NCBI GenBank assembly: GCA_003024785.1
Contig: PUQB01000749.1
Coordinates: forward strand, 41,915 to 105,914
Direction of reading: 5' to 3'
Length of the DNA: 64,000 nt
From: Selaginella tamariscina
Taxonomy: Eukaryota > Streptophyta > Lycopodiopsida > Selaginellales > Selaginellaceae
A program made the position numbers and the translations under genes. Each line of letters starts with the position of its first letter. Within the stretch, counting starts at the first letter, position 1. Below, piece after piece: positions 21,274-32,325 of this stretch. The notes under the pieces are model-generated. The model made no database searches. It saw nothing but the letters and a program-made list of their open reading frames with translations, and had not been told where the DNA came from.

Positions 21274-22480
21274 CTGTCAAAGACAAGTGTTGTTGGGTCC
21301 TGATCGATTCCGGCTTGCGGCACTACAGGTTCATCAGGCTCCAGCAATTCAACACTTACAGGACATCCGTTCGCAGTTGGCTACAGACGACTTGGCAAAG
21401 AATGTGTTCTCACACATTTCCTGACGTTGCAAGTTCCTCTTCCTCCAGTTCCCGTTCAGACTACAACCTGTTCCATACAGGACGGACTCCTGTACCGGGA
21501 AGGTCTCCTGTACGTTCCTGTTGGTGTTTGCAGGACTCGTGTGGTACAGGATTGTCATGATACCCCGGCTACAGGACATTTTGGTGTGGCCAAGACAGTT
21601 GAGTTGGTGACTCGCAACTATTGGTGGCCTGGGTTGCGAGGTTTTGTGGAAAGGTTTGTACGGAGTTGTGACACCTGCAACAGGTCGAAGATGCCTCGTC
21701 ATGCACCCTCTGGTCTTCTTCGTCCTCTTCCTGTTCCTTCTGCTCCTTGGAGATCCATTTCTATGGATTTCCTCACAGATCTTCCTCCTTCGGATTTGAT
21801 GCAGTTCTTGTGGTGGTTGACCGTTTCACCAAACAGGCTCATTTCCTACCATGTAACAAGACTGCTACACCAGACAACTGCTGAGTTGGTGATCCGTGAA
21901 GTGTTCCGACACCATGGTCTTCCTGAGAGCATTGTTTCTGATCGAGGTCCACAATTCATGTCCAAGTTTTGGCGAGAGCTTCTCGGAGTTTACAGGTTAA
22001 AGCGGATCTTTCTTCAGGATATCACCCGCAAACTGATGGGCAGTCAGAACGCACAATTCAGACCTTGGAGCAATATCTTCGCTTCTTCATCAGTTACCAA
22101 CAGGATAATTGGTTGGACCTTCTTCCTATGGCGAGTTTGCCTACAACAACTCCATTCACGCATCTACAGGCCAACACCTTTCTTTGCTCTTACAGGCCAC
22201 CATCCACGTTTTGACTTTGCTCCTCCTTCTCCTTCTTCCGCTCCTGCAGTACAGGATCGTCTCCAGCATCTTCGTCAGGTACAGGATGATCTCCGGTTCA
22301 TCTTCAGCAGGCACAGGAACGATACAAGCATCATGCTGATGCTCACCGTCAGCCGGCACCTGCATACAAGATTGGTGATCTCGTGTGGCTTCTTCGTCGA
22401 CACATTCGCACCAACAGGCCTTCTTCTAAGTTGGATTTTCAACGATTGGGCCCTTACAGGATCGTGGCGGAGGTAATCCT
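21274..22480 (+). pseudogene. Integrase of chromovirus 1
   Basis: The HHCC zinc site (HDTPATGHFG, later CDTCNRSK, about 21560-21690) is followed by the DDE core: SMDFLTDLPPSD, IVSDRGPQF and, in another frame, SSGYHPQTDGQSERTIQTLEQYL. All three catalytic acids are present across frames. Frame changes lie near 21800, 21990 and 22140. Confidence 0.85.
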
Positions 22481-22822
22481 GTAGCTTTCCGACTCGAGTT
22501 ACCATCCACGGTGAAACTTCATCCTGTGTTTCACACCTCCTTGTTGGAGCCGTATCATCCTTCTTCTCTTCCTGGTCGTGCTTCTTCTCCTCCCCCTCCT
22601 GTGGTCATTGCTGGTGAACCTGAGTACGAAGTTGCAGCCATCCTTGATTCTCGTCTTCATCGCCGCCAACTTCAATACTTGGTGGATTGGAAAGGTTATT
22701 TGCCTACCGATCGCACTTGGGAACCTGCATCCAACTTACTCCATGCTTCTTCCAAAGTTGCTGCCTTCCATCGGCATTATCCTGCTAAACCAGGTCCTAA
22801 GACTCGTGGAACTCGTCCTTAG
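22481..22822 (+). CDS. Integrase C-terminus and chromodomain of chromovirus 1
   Basis: KLHPVFHTSLLEPYHPS is the GPY/F-type end of the integrase. A chromodomain follows with YEVAAILDSRLHRRQLQYLV, DWKGYLPTDRTWEP and a final helix. Aromatic residues at the expected cage positions (Y, W, and Y/W of DWKGY) are present. Such domains direct insertion toward histone-marked chromatin. The stop is at 22820-22822, immediately before the polypurine tract. Confidence 0.85.
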   Translation, partial: VAFRLELPSTVKLHPVFHTSLLEPYHPSSLPGRASSPPPPVVIAGEPEYEVAAILDSRLHRRQLQYLVDWKGYLPTDRTWEPASNLLHASSKVAAFHRHYPAKPGPKTRGTRP

Positions 22823-22833
22823 GGAGGAGGTGC

Positions 22834-23369
22834 TGTCACAACCCGATACAGGATACAGGATTCCGGATACAGGATACAGGATGCAGGATTTCGGATACAG
22901 GATACGGGTTACAGGATATGCCTACAGGATATTCCTACAGGATATACCTATAGGATATTCCTATAGGATATGCTACAGGATATGCCTAGAGGATAAGGGA
23001 CACTATTCTTAGCTCATGACTAGATTAGACTCATGACCAGATTAGCTTGGAGTTGTGAGCATAAAAGCTCCGACCTAATTGTTGTACAATCAGTTACTAT
23101 CAACACCAGTCTTTACGATCATTTTGTTCTTGTCTTGTTCTTGTCTTGCTCTCTTGCCTCCTGCTCTTGTCTTGCTCTGGATCCTGTCCTGTTCCTATCT
23201 TGTTCCTGGATCCTGTCCTGCACTTTCCTGTCTTGCTCCCGGATCCTATCCTGATCCTGTCCGTCTGTCCTATTCCTAGTTCTATCCTGTTCTCGGTCCT
23301 GTTCCTGAGTGAAGCCTTCATGTTCCTGGAATCCTACTCTTTTCCTGGTTCTTGGATCATGGCTTGACA
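22834..23369 (+). repeat. 3' LTR of chromovirus 1
   Basis: 536 bp, the same length as the 5' LTR, with the same TGTCA/TGACA ends and the same self-complementary 13-mer at 23091-23103. Confidence 0.9.
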
Positions 23370-24749
23370 ACACATAGAAAACAAAGGATGTATCTCTCGA
23401 TCCTCTAAAACATTAAGAACTAGAATTTTTCTTGACTCAAGGTTTGATGGTGTTCCTTGGGTTTGTTGCCAATTCTATCTCAAGGTTTAATAGTGTTCCT
23501 TGAGTTTGAGTCAAATCTGTGAGAGTACGATGCAAGTTGAAGATAGCTCAAGAAGAGAGGTTAATATGGCATTTCGGTTTATATAACATTAGTGTGGAAG
23601 TTAGTATCTTATTAAATCAATTAGATGAACCAAACGCTGATTCATGATTCTTCTTAGTCCTTGAATAAATTCCTTGGAATACTGAAGTAGCATTATATTT
23701 TCATTTCAAACTGAAGTTTGGTTCGTATTACCTCAGTCCAAGTTCATTTACAACTCTCGCATTTTGATGAATGATACATTTATATAGTTATATCCGCAAA
23801 CATAACAAGATTGGAAAGTTAAGTGATCATTATTAATTCGAATGTATCAATGTTAAAAGTGCAAATGTTTATGGAATGAGGATTAGTTTGAAGAAGCTTG
23901 TCAAACACTAATTGCTCGAATTAGTGTAAATATTTATGTGGTCAGTTTGAGAGTTGGAAATGGATATAATGTATAAGTGAGCAATATTACGAGTTCAGGG
24001 AGACTCTTATTATAGAAACTAAGTTTTGAAATTCGGTATTTAAATTTAATGAGATAAGGAGTTAAAAATTATTGAATGACATCTAGTATGTTGTGCTCTT
24101 TGGGGAATGATACAATGAGAACATGGTAGTTGAAACACGTGATATTTAGAGATTGCTAAATATAAGTTGAGTTTCCTAATTTCCACATCGGTTTGGTTAA
24201 AAGGTATCCTAGCCTAAATCTGCTTCTTGAATTAGTTGGTGTTGTGAAAGAGTACAAGTCGGTTGCAAAAAAGGCGAACATTAGTGGTATGGCACTTGGT
24301 AGCAAATTTGATTTGAATTTGATTCATCGGAAATGAATTTATGTTAATGAATCATCAAGTGAATGGTTAATTTAAAGGTTGACAGGACCTTGTTGTATAC
24401 ATGTGTACAACCATGCGCCTCTAGGATCACCTCTGGCGAATTGGCATGTCTACAGATAACAAGGTTTTGAGAATAGTACTCTTATATCATAAAGAGTTTG
24501 TTTTTCGATAAAAGTCCCATACCTAGTCTAGCGCATCTATACAATCTAAGGTTATAATACTATAACATGTGAGATGTGGAATTGTTGGAAAGTCAAAGGA
24601 ACGTAAAGGCATTAAATTAAGCATTTAAGATAGACTCAAATTGCTTGTTGTGCGCATTGATGGCAGGGTCGTCAAGTGCGTTTAAAGTTAAAGAATAAAG
24701 CAAAGCTTATTTCTTGGTAACCTAGGGGCGATAGATAAATTAACTAGAG
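23370..24749. other. Gene-free stretch, probably decayed retroelement DNA
   Basis: No open frame or domain was recognised. A roughly 30-bp phrase (CTCAAGGTTT..TGTTCCTTG.GTTT) occurs twice near 23440 and 23490. The last 65 bp (about 24690-24750) match, in reverse, about 32225-32290, so they belong to the broken arm of the large inverted repeat. Confidence 0.5.
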
Positions 24750-24754
24750 GCCTC

Positions 24755-25783
24755 GTCACAACCCGATACATGATGCATGATTCTAGATACAAGATACATG
24801 ATGCAGGATACGGGTTACAGGATATGCATATAAATATACCTACATGATATGCCTACAGGATATACCTACAGGATATTCCTACAGGTATTCCTATAGGATA
24901 TGCTACAGGATATGCTAGAGGATAAGGGTCACTATTTTAGCTCATGACTAGATTAGACTCATGACTAGATTAGCTTAGAGTTGTGAGCATAAAAGCTCCG
25001 ACCTAATTGTTGTACAATCAGTTACTATCAACACCAGTCTTTTATGATCATTTTTGTTCTTGTCTTGTTTGTATTTGTTCCTTGCCTCCTGCTCTTGTCT
25101 TGTTCTCGGATCCTGTCCTGTTCCTGTCTTGCTCCTAGATTCTGTTCTGCGCCTTCTTGTCCTACTCCTGTCTTGCTTCCGGATTCGTCATGTTCCTGTC
25201 TTGCTCCGGGATCCTGTCCTGTTCTTGTCTCGCTCCTGGATCCTATCCTACTCCTGATTCCAAGTTCCCAGTTCATGTCTTGCTCCTGTCTGCTATCCTG
25301 CTCCATTTCCTATCCTACTCCTTGTTCTGCTATCCTGCTCCAGTTCCAATCCAGCTCCTTGTCATGCTATCCTGCTCCATTCCCATCCTGCTCCTTGTCC
25401 TACTATCCTGCTCCTTGTCCTACTATCCTGCTCCTTGTCCTGCTATCTGCTCCATTTCCTATCCTACTGTCCTGCTATCCTGCTCCATTTCCTATCCTGC
25501 TCCTTGTCCTGCTATCTTGCTCCATTTCCTATCCTACTTGTCCTGCTATCTTGCTCCGGTTCCTATCTGCTCCTTGTCCTGCATTCTGCTCCATTTCCTA
25601 TCCTCCTCCTTGTCACTATCCTGCTCCATTTCTATCCTCTCCTTGTCCTGCTATCCTGCTCCGGTTCCTATCCTGCTCCTTGCCCCGCTATCCTGCTCAG
25701 TTCTTATCCTGCTCTCTGTCCTGCCCTAAGTCATGCCTGTTGTTCTCGAAATCTGCTCTCTTCCTGGTTCCTGGATCGTGACA
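24755..25783 (+). repeat. 5' LTR of chromovirus 2 with expanded minisatellite
   Basis: Homologous to the 536-bp LTRs, but 25270-25730 is an array of CCTGCTATCCTGCTCCATTT-like words of roughly 35-40 bp in variable order. The frames across it spell only Ser/Cys/Leu/Pro repeats and are not genes. Confidence 0.85.
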
Positions 25784-25879
25784 GTTTGATAGTAACTGTT
25801 TTCATAGCTTTCCGATTTTCAGCTACTTTTTTTTCCTTGATCTTTTCCTTCATTTTCCTCCTTTTCTTTCATAAATCAG

Positions 25880-26830
25880 ACTGATTTTGAGCACTTTCAA
25901 CACGAGCACCAAATGTTGCTTCATGAATTAGCCACTTTGCGCCAAGTGGTCACCGATCTGTAAGGTTCACCAACGTGGCGCATGCAGCTGCTGATGCATC
26001 TCCAAGGCTGTTGTGCAAGCTCTCTCTCAGGCATCAGTGGTTCCCTCTTCATCGAACTTTTCTTCGGAGCTGAAGATCAGCATGCCAGAAAAGTCAGTGG
26101 CAATCGTGCCGATTTCCAAGGTTTTCTGAATTAGATCGACTCCTGATCCGCATGGCAACCACGCCGCTATTCGACTGATGCACAAAAGGTTAGCCTTTTG
26201 GTATCCTTATTAAGTGGATCTCCACGGGCTTGGGTTGCCCCTTGCTGGAGCGTGACGACCCATTGATGGAAGACTTTGAAGGTTTCGTGGCTGCCTTTGA
26301 AGCCTGCTTTGGAGATCCTGATAAGTATCATTCCGCATGCACAAAGTTACGAAAGCTCACTCAAAGATCCCGACTAGCTTCCGTTTATGCATCTGAATTT
26401 CAGCAACTTTGCACGAACGTTCCATGGAACAAGACTGCATTGATCGAACATTTCCGTTTTGGGTTGAGGATGACGTGAAGGACCTTCTCCTTACATTACC
26501 GGATGCCCAAACCTTAGCGGAGATCATGCACCAGGCCGTTCGCTGTGACAACCGTTTGTTTGAGCGTCGTTAGGAAAAAATCCCGTCAGTAGTTCCTGAA
26601 AGTCAATCCTGCAGCTGTAGCACATGTTCCTGTGACACCTTCTGGAGTAGTCCAACATGGAGGTTGAGAAATACAAGCATGGTCCACTTTCAGTTGCAAA
26701 AAGCAACGCCGTCGCAGTGAGAACTTATGTTGTATTGTGGTAAAACAAGACATAAGGTGGCGGAATGTCCTGTTAAAGCCAGAAAGTTCAAGACGTGCGA
26801 AGTTGAAGCCGAAGTTCAATGTCCACTCTG
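25880..26830 (+). pseudogene. Gag remnant of chromovirus 2
   Basis: The capsid phrase LERDDPLMEDFEGFVAAFEA is kept at about 26245-26305, along with ASEFQQLCTNVPWNKTALIEHF. The zinc knuckle region is damaged (about 26725-26790; CGKTRHKVAEC where the Gly-His spacing is altered). Many indels are present. Confidence 0.8.
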
Positions 26831-26844
26831 TCTAGAGCCTCGAA

Positions 26845-27210
26845 TTGGACATAGTGCAGGCTCCATTGGTGTTGCTCATACCATTCCATCACTCAAATTT
26901 CCTATACACATCTGCCTCAACAATCATGAACTCAAGGAGTTTTGCCCTATTAGACACTAGTGCAAATGCATGCTTTATGGATGACACTTTTGCAACTCAG
27001 CATGGCATTCCGGTGATGAAGTTGAAGTGTGCAGTTCCTGTAGAGGTGGCCGATGGTCGTCTAATTGCTTCAGGCGCATTTACTCATGCTACCACACCTC
27101 TCTCTTGCAATTATGGTGCATTTAACTGTTTGATTTCCTTTAACTTAATTAAGACTCGGTCGACTCCCATCGTTTTGGGCATGCCATGGTTTGTGGTTGC
27201 AAATCCTTAG
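26845..27210 (+). pseudogene. Protease remnant of chromovirus 2, active site DTG changed to DTS
   Basis: A 121-residue open stretch holds FALLDTSANACFMDDTF and IVLGMPWFVVANP. The catalytic DTG is DTS (26953-26961), so the enzyme should be inactive. It ends at a stop where chromovirus 1 reads Gln. Confidence 0.85.
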
Positions 27211-27348
27211 ATCAACTGGAGGTCTAGGACGCTCGCGTTTTCCTCTGGCAGCCAGGATCAATCTTGTACCTTCCTGCGTACAAGATACGTCCTTAGTGTT
27301 TGAGGCAATACAAGCTTCAGGATTGACCATGCATGTTCCTGTATCAGA

Positions 27349-28290
27349 GTTGAAGATTCTTCTTTGATAAGATTCACCTTATGTCAGTTCTTCAGCACAT
27401 CCACAGGCTCTCTCTAGTCCTGTAAATTTGCGAATTCCTGTATAGGGTTCTTCCAATCTTATATCAGTGTTGAAGACTCCTCCTCGACAGGATCCACCTC
27501 CTGTTAGTTTGTCAACACATTCTCAAGCTCTCCTCAGTTCGCAGTTTCCTGTATAGGGTTCTTCCAATCCTGTATCAGTGTTGAAGACTCCTCCTCGACA
27601 GGATCCACCTCCTGTCAGTTTGTCAGCACATCTCAGGCTCTTCTCAGTTGCGGTTTCTAAAGGTTCCTCCTCAACAAGATCCACCTCCTGTTAGTTTGTC
27701 AGCACATTCTCAGGCTCCCTTAATTCGCAGTTTCTTGTACATGGTTCTTCCAATCCTGTATTAGTGTTGAAGACTCCTCCTCGATAGGATCCACCTTCTG
27801 TCAGTTCCTCAGCACATCCACAGGCTCTCTCCACTCCTGTAAGTTTGTGGATTCTTATACAAGGTTCTTCCAATCCTATATCAGTGTTGAAGACTCCTCG
27901 ACAGGATCCATCTCCTGTCAGTTTGGTCAACACATTCTCAGGCTCTCTTAGTTCGATTTCCTATACAGGGTTCTTCTAATCCTGTACAGTGTTGAAGACT
28001 CCTCCTCGACAGGATCCACTCCTCCTGTCAGTTCCTCAGCACATTCTCAGGCTCTCCTCAGTTCGCGGTTTTCGAAGGTTCCTCCTCAACAATCCACCTC
28101 CTGTCAGTGTCGTTAACACATTCTCAGGCTCTCCTCAATTCACGGTTTCCTGTACAGGGTTCTTCCAATCCTATAGTTTATGAAGATTCCCCTCGCAAGA
28201 TTCACCTTATGTCAGTTCCTCAGCACATCCGTAGGTTCTTTCCACTCCTGATTCACCTCCTGTCAGTTCATCAGCACTACAGGTTGCTCC
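27349..28290 (+). repeat. Tandem array of a ~105-120 bp unit derived from the protease-RT spacer
   Basis: Units begin with GTTGAAGACTCCTCCTCGACAGG at about 27349, 27469, 27580, 27767, 27886 and 27990. Partial units lie in between and a last one starts near 28180. Each contains CACCTCCTGTCAGTT, a CTCAGGCTCTC phrase and TTCTTCCAATCCTGTA. Chromovirus 1 has about two such units at 19370-19600. The array sits where RT, RNase H and most of integrase should be. Confidence 0.85.
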
Positions 28291-28299
28291 TCTTGCTTC

Positions 28300-28885
28300 T
28301 CCTTCTTCCGCTCCTGCAGTAACAGGATTGTCTCTAGCATCTTTGTCAAGTATAGGATGATCTCTGGGTTCATCTTCAATAGGCACAGGAACGATAAAGC
28401 ATCATGCTGATGCTCATCGTCAGCCAGCACCTAATATAAGATGGTGATCTCGTGTGGCTTCTTCGTCGGCATATTCCCACCAACAAGCCTTCTCTAAGTT
28501 GGATTTCAAAGAGTGGGGCCTTACAAGATTGCGGCTGAGGTCAATCATGTAGCTTCCGATTAGAGTTACCATCTACGGTGCAACTTCATCCTGTGTTTCA
28601 CACCTCTTTGTGTGGAGCCATATCATCCTTCTTCTCTTCCTGGTCGTGCTTCTTCTCCTTTCCCTTTTGTGGTCATTGATTGAGTACGAAGCTGCAGCCA
28701 TTCTTGATTCTCGTCTTCATCGCCGCCAACTTCAATACTTGGTGGATTGGAAAGGTTATGCCTACTGATCGCACTTGAGAACCTATATCCAACTTACTCC
28801 ATGCTTCTTCCAAAGTTGCTGCTTTCCATCCGTGTTATCCTGCTAACCAGGTCCCAAGACTCGTGGAATTCGTCCTTAGGAAAGA
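28300..28885 (+). pseudogene. Integrase tail and chromodomain remnant of chromovirus 2
   Basis: It matches 22235-22822. Recognisable are HPVFHTSL-type wording and AAILDSRLHRRQLQYLV followed by DWKGY, then frameshifts. The short polypurine tract before the LTR (AGGAAAGAGG) is still readable. Confidence 0.75.
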
Positions 28886-28890
28886 GGTGC

Positions 28891-29786
28891 TGTCACAACC
28901 CGATACAGGATGCAGGATTCCGGATACAGGATACAGGATGCAGAATACGAGTTACAGGATATCCTATAGAATATACCTATATGATATGCCTACAGGATAT
29001 TCCTACAGGATATTTCTATAGGATATGCTATAGGATATGCCTAGAGGAAAAGGGTCACTATTTTTAGCTCATGACTAGATAAACTCATGACCAGATTAGC
29101 TTAGAGTTATGAACATAAAAGCTCCGACCTAATTATTGTACAATCAGTTACTATCAACACCAGTCATTCTATGATCATTCTTGTTCTTGTCTTGTTTGTA
29201 TATTGTTCCTTACCTCCTGCTCTTGTCTTGCTCTCAGATCCTGTCCTGCTCTCGATCCTGTCCTGTTCCTGTCTTGCTCCTGGATTCTATTCTGCGCCTT
29301 CCTTCCTGCTCCTATTTGCTTTGGATTTTTTCATGTTCCTGTCTTGCTCCGAGATCCTGTCCTGTTCTTGTCTCGCTCCTAGATCCTGTCCTACTCCTGA
29401 TTCCTAAGTTCCCAGTTCTTCTTGCTCCCTGTTCTGCTATCTGCTCCATTTCCTATCATGCTCCTTGTCCTGCTATCCTGCTCCAGTTCCTATCCAGCTC
29501 CTATTCTGTTATCCTGCTTCATTTCCCATCCTACTCCTTGTCCTGCTATCCTGCTCCTTGTCCTACTATCATCTGCTCCATTTCCTATCCTGCTCCTTGT
29601 CCTGCTATCCTGCTCCATTTCCTATCCTGCTCCTTGTTCTGTTTATCCTGTTCTGGTTCCTATCCTGCTCCTTGCCCCACATCCTGCTGCTCCAGTTCTT
29701 ATCCTGCTCTCTGTCCTGCTCTTGAGTCAAGCCTTCTTGTTCTCGGAATCCTGCTCTCTTCTTGGCTCTTGGATCGTGGCTTGACA
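28891..29786 (+). repeat. 3' LTR of chromovirus 2
   Basis: 896 bp starting TGTCACAACC and ending TTGACA. It carries its own shorter minisatellite (about 29410-29710), so the two LTRs differ by array length. The self-primer complement is at 29145-29157. Confidence 0.9.
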
Positions 29787-32290
29787 GCCTCCAGTATAAA
29801 TTTTAGTTAAGGAAAAAGAAATTAAACTAATTTATTGTCTGTGTCGAATGACAGACTTTGCAGATGTGCAAAGGTCTCCAGGTGACTTCGTGTCGCAGGT
29901 GGTGCCTCCCGGCAGCTAAGTTAACAAACTCAGTAAATGATAGTTTCGAAGTACTTAGCTTTGTGTAATGCAAGGGAGGTAATGAAGATTATGTGAACTT
30001 TGGCTGCCTCTACATAGAGTGATTAGTGTTAGTTTTCAGTTAATTTTCTCTAACCTAGTCTAGTCTTGGAGTTGGACGTCAATGAGGAGATTGACATTTT
30101 CAAAGGCGAAGAGTGTGTCATAGTTTTTACTATGACTCAACTTCTTACTTTGGAGATTGATTATTGTTACCTACTGCACTATGTTGTCGGCCCTTAAATG
30201 TAGTAGAAACAGGCCCACTTAGTGTACTTGGGTATCTGGTGATGATCTGGCTGGGTGTAGGTGTTTGTAGGAAACTCTAGGCGAAGCTAGAACTTACCGT
30301 CTAAAAAACTCTTCCCCTATTTGACGCCCAAATTAGGTTTTCCAGCTTATATGAGTTTGGCATGTTGAATAGGGTTAAGAACACCCTAGGGTTGCCCTAA
30401 TCCCACGCCCTAAAACCCTCTAGATTGGGTAGGGTTTAGGGGTAGGAGTTAGGCTAGTCTAAAACTCATCTCATTTATCTAAAGGGTTGGCATTTTGTGC
30501 TAGCCCACTTACACATTTAGGAAAAGAAGGGGGAGGGGCTCCGTCACATAAATAAGATAGAGTATGTAGTAGTAAGGATTCCTGGGTACCTTTGTGTTCT
30601 TGTTCAACTGTGGGTGTGGGATCTTGGCTGATAGGTTCTCTTCACTAAGTCCCTAAAGCTCCACATAGAGGGGTTCTAGAGTTGGCATTTGTAAGCCATG
30701 TTCGTGGCACTAGGTGTAACTCTTGAGTCTGAGGGCTATGGCAAGATAGCCCACATCATAGGAAATAGTGTCACATGGACATGTGACACTAGGCTACCCA
30801 TCACATGGTACAACACCTAAGGCACGTCAAGGGGTTGGATACTCTAGTAAACGGGCGTGCTTGTTCTCACATTAGAGTGCTAAGCCTTGGGCATTACTCA
30901 AGGGAAGGGTTAGGTCTCGTAATCGGATGTGCTATTGGCACACTCGGTTAAGGGGTGTTTCTCCTTGGGTTCCAAGGGTTGAACAACCTAAGCTCGTTAG
31001 CAGGATCCCTTTTAAGGGGCACACTCAAGGCCATGTAATTAAGGTTATTCAAATCTAGCCTTAGGGAGTTTGCTTAGTAGAACATTCGTGTCCGCCTACG
31101 GCACCCACTCATGTCCTCACTAAGTACTAGCCCTAAGTTTAGGGTATGACTTGGCCACTCAAACCCTTAGGGGTTAGTTGTGGTTCAAGGCACCCTTGAC
31201 ACCCTAAAGGGGTTCTACCCCCATATGAGGGTGATTCCTTAAAGGGGTAAGTGACGATGCCTTAATTTTGTCACAGGGGTATGTGTGAGACACATCTCTA
31301 TGGTGGGTTTAGGGCATGAGCCTGTCTAGGTTCCTGGGGATAGATCCTAAAGTCTACTTCGGTTATCCTCTAAGGTTCGGGGATAGTCATTCTTGGGGAC
31401 TTAATATTGGACCCTAAGTTTCATGCCTATTCGGGCAATTGGGTTAGGCTCTCGGGGTCGTCTTGAAAGACTTAGCGTTGCTCACATAGGGTATTTACAC
31501 TGGATGGCCATTTGGCAGCCACGTGTTGCCACATGTTGACCCTCCGGGTAAAACTCTAACACCTAAACCTTATCCGAGGGGGAGGGTTTTAGGGCATGGG
31601 GTTAGGGCAACCCTAGGGTTACATCAACCCATAGGGGTGTTCCTAACCCTATTTAACATGATGAACTCATCTAAGCTTACTAGAAAACCTAACTTGGGCA
31701 TCAAAATAAGGGGAGAGTTTTCTAGACATTAAGTCTAGCTTTGCCTAAAGTTTCCTGCAAAATACCTAATGACATTGGCCGGACCATCACTAGATACCAA
31801 GCGGGCCTGTTTCTTACTACATCTAGGCCCGAACATAGTATAGTAAGTAACAACAATCAACCTTTAAAGTAAAGAGTTGAGTCATAGTAAAAATTATGGG
31901 CACTCTCCACCTTTGAAAATGTCAACGTCCTCGTTGATGTCCAACTTCAAGGACTAGACTAGGTTAGGAGAAATTAACCAAAAACTAAAACTAATCACTT
32001 TATGCGAAGTTAGCCAAAAAGTTCATATAATCTTCATTACCCCCTTGTATTATGTGAAGCCAAGTATTTCTGAACCGTCATTCATTGAGTTGTTAACTCA
32101 TCTACCAGAGGCACCACCTACAACACGAAGTCACCTAGGACCTTTGCACGTCTACAAAGTCTGTCACTCGACACATATAACAATTAGTTAATTTCTTTTT
32201 TATTAACTAGAATTTATATTGGAGGCCTCTAAGTTAATTGTCTATCGGCTCCTAAATTACAGGAAATAAAGCTTTGCTTTATTCCTTAAC
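29787..32290. repeat. Large inverted repeat, arms of about 700 bp, around an LTR-like spacer
   Basis: 29787 to about 30470, plus 24690-24750 before the chromovirus 2 insertion, is the inverted counterpart of about 31560-32290. By eye roughly four of five bases agree (for example the ACAGACTTTG...GTGCAAAGGTC phrases at 29853 and, reversed, about 32140). The spacer 30485-31562 starts TTGGCATTTTGTGC after a purine-rich tract and ends CTCTAACA, and its first ~110 bp match the family B LTR start in inverted orientation. It is best read as two family B element tails facing each other across one LTR. No gene is present. Confidence 0.7.
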
Positions 32291-32325
32291 TTTTATTACA
32301 GCTAGTTTTGAGATCTACCTCAAAC

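Larger units (their letters stand above)
17257..23369 (+). mobile_element. Chromodomain Gypsy element (chromovirus) 1, 6113 bp, self-priming type
   Basis: Two 536-bp LTRs with TGTCA/TGACA ends flank gag, protease, RT, RNase H, integrase and a chromodomain, the Gypsy order. The primer site is not a tRNA match. The 13 nt at 17795-17807 are the exact complement of 17514-17526 in the LTR. A polypurine tract, TAGGGAGGAGG, lies just before the 3' LTR. Flanks (AAGGG on the left, ACACA on the right) do not form a target duplication. The natural continuation of the left flank, seen at 30905, is missing on the right. This suggests that the two LTRs were joined by recombination or that the right flank was deleted. 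Frameshifts occur in gag and integrase, but RT-RNase H is open for 421 residues. Confidence 0.9.
24755..29786 (+). mobile_element. Chromovirus 2, 5032 bp, internally deleted relative of chromovirus 1
   Basis: The target duplication GCCTC is at 24750-24754 and 29787-29791; the first T of the 5' LTR is lost. LTRs are 1029 and 896 bp, swollen by a C/T-rich minisatellite. The inside keeps gag and protease remnants, then a 0.94-kb tandem array, and jumps to the integrase tail and chromodomain. RT, RNase H and the integrase core are gone. The same self-priming pair is kept (25019-25031 with 25786-25798). It inserted into one arm of the inverted repeat. Confidence 0.9.

Noticed and set aside
25044-25884. 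Long Ser/Cys/Leu/Pro-rich open frames as a secreted repeat protein
   Set aside because: All plus frames stay open because the LTR minisatellite has few stop triplets. The same occurs at 29171-29810, and both are LTR sequence.
27349-28290. Regular repeats as a CRISPR or protein-repeat gene
   Set aside because: The units match the spacer of the neighbouring chromovirus, and the frames are broken by stops.
30769-30792. Perfect short palindrome GTGTCACATG-GA-CATGTGACAC as an operator or origin
   Set aside because: A single short palindrome in decayed LTR-like DNA, with no partner site.
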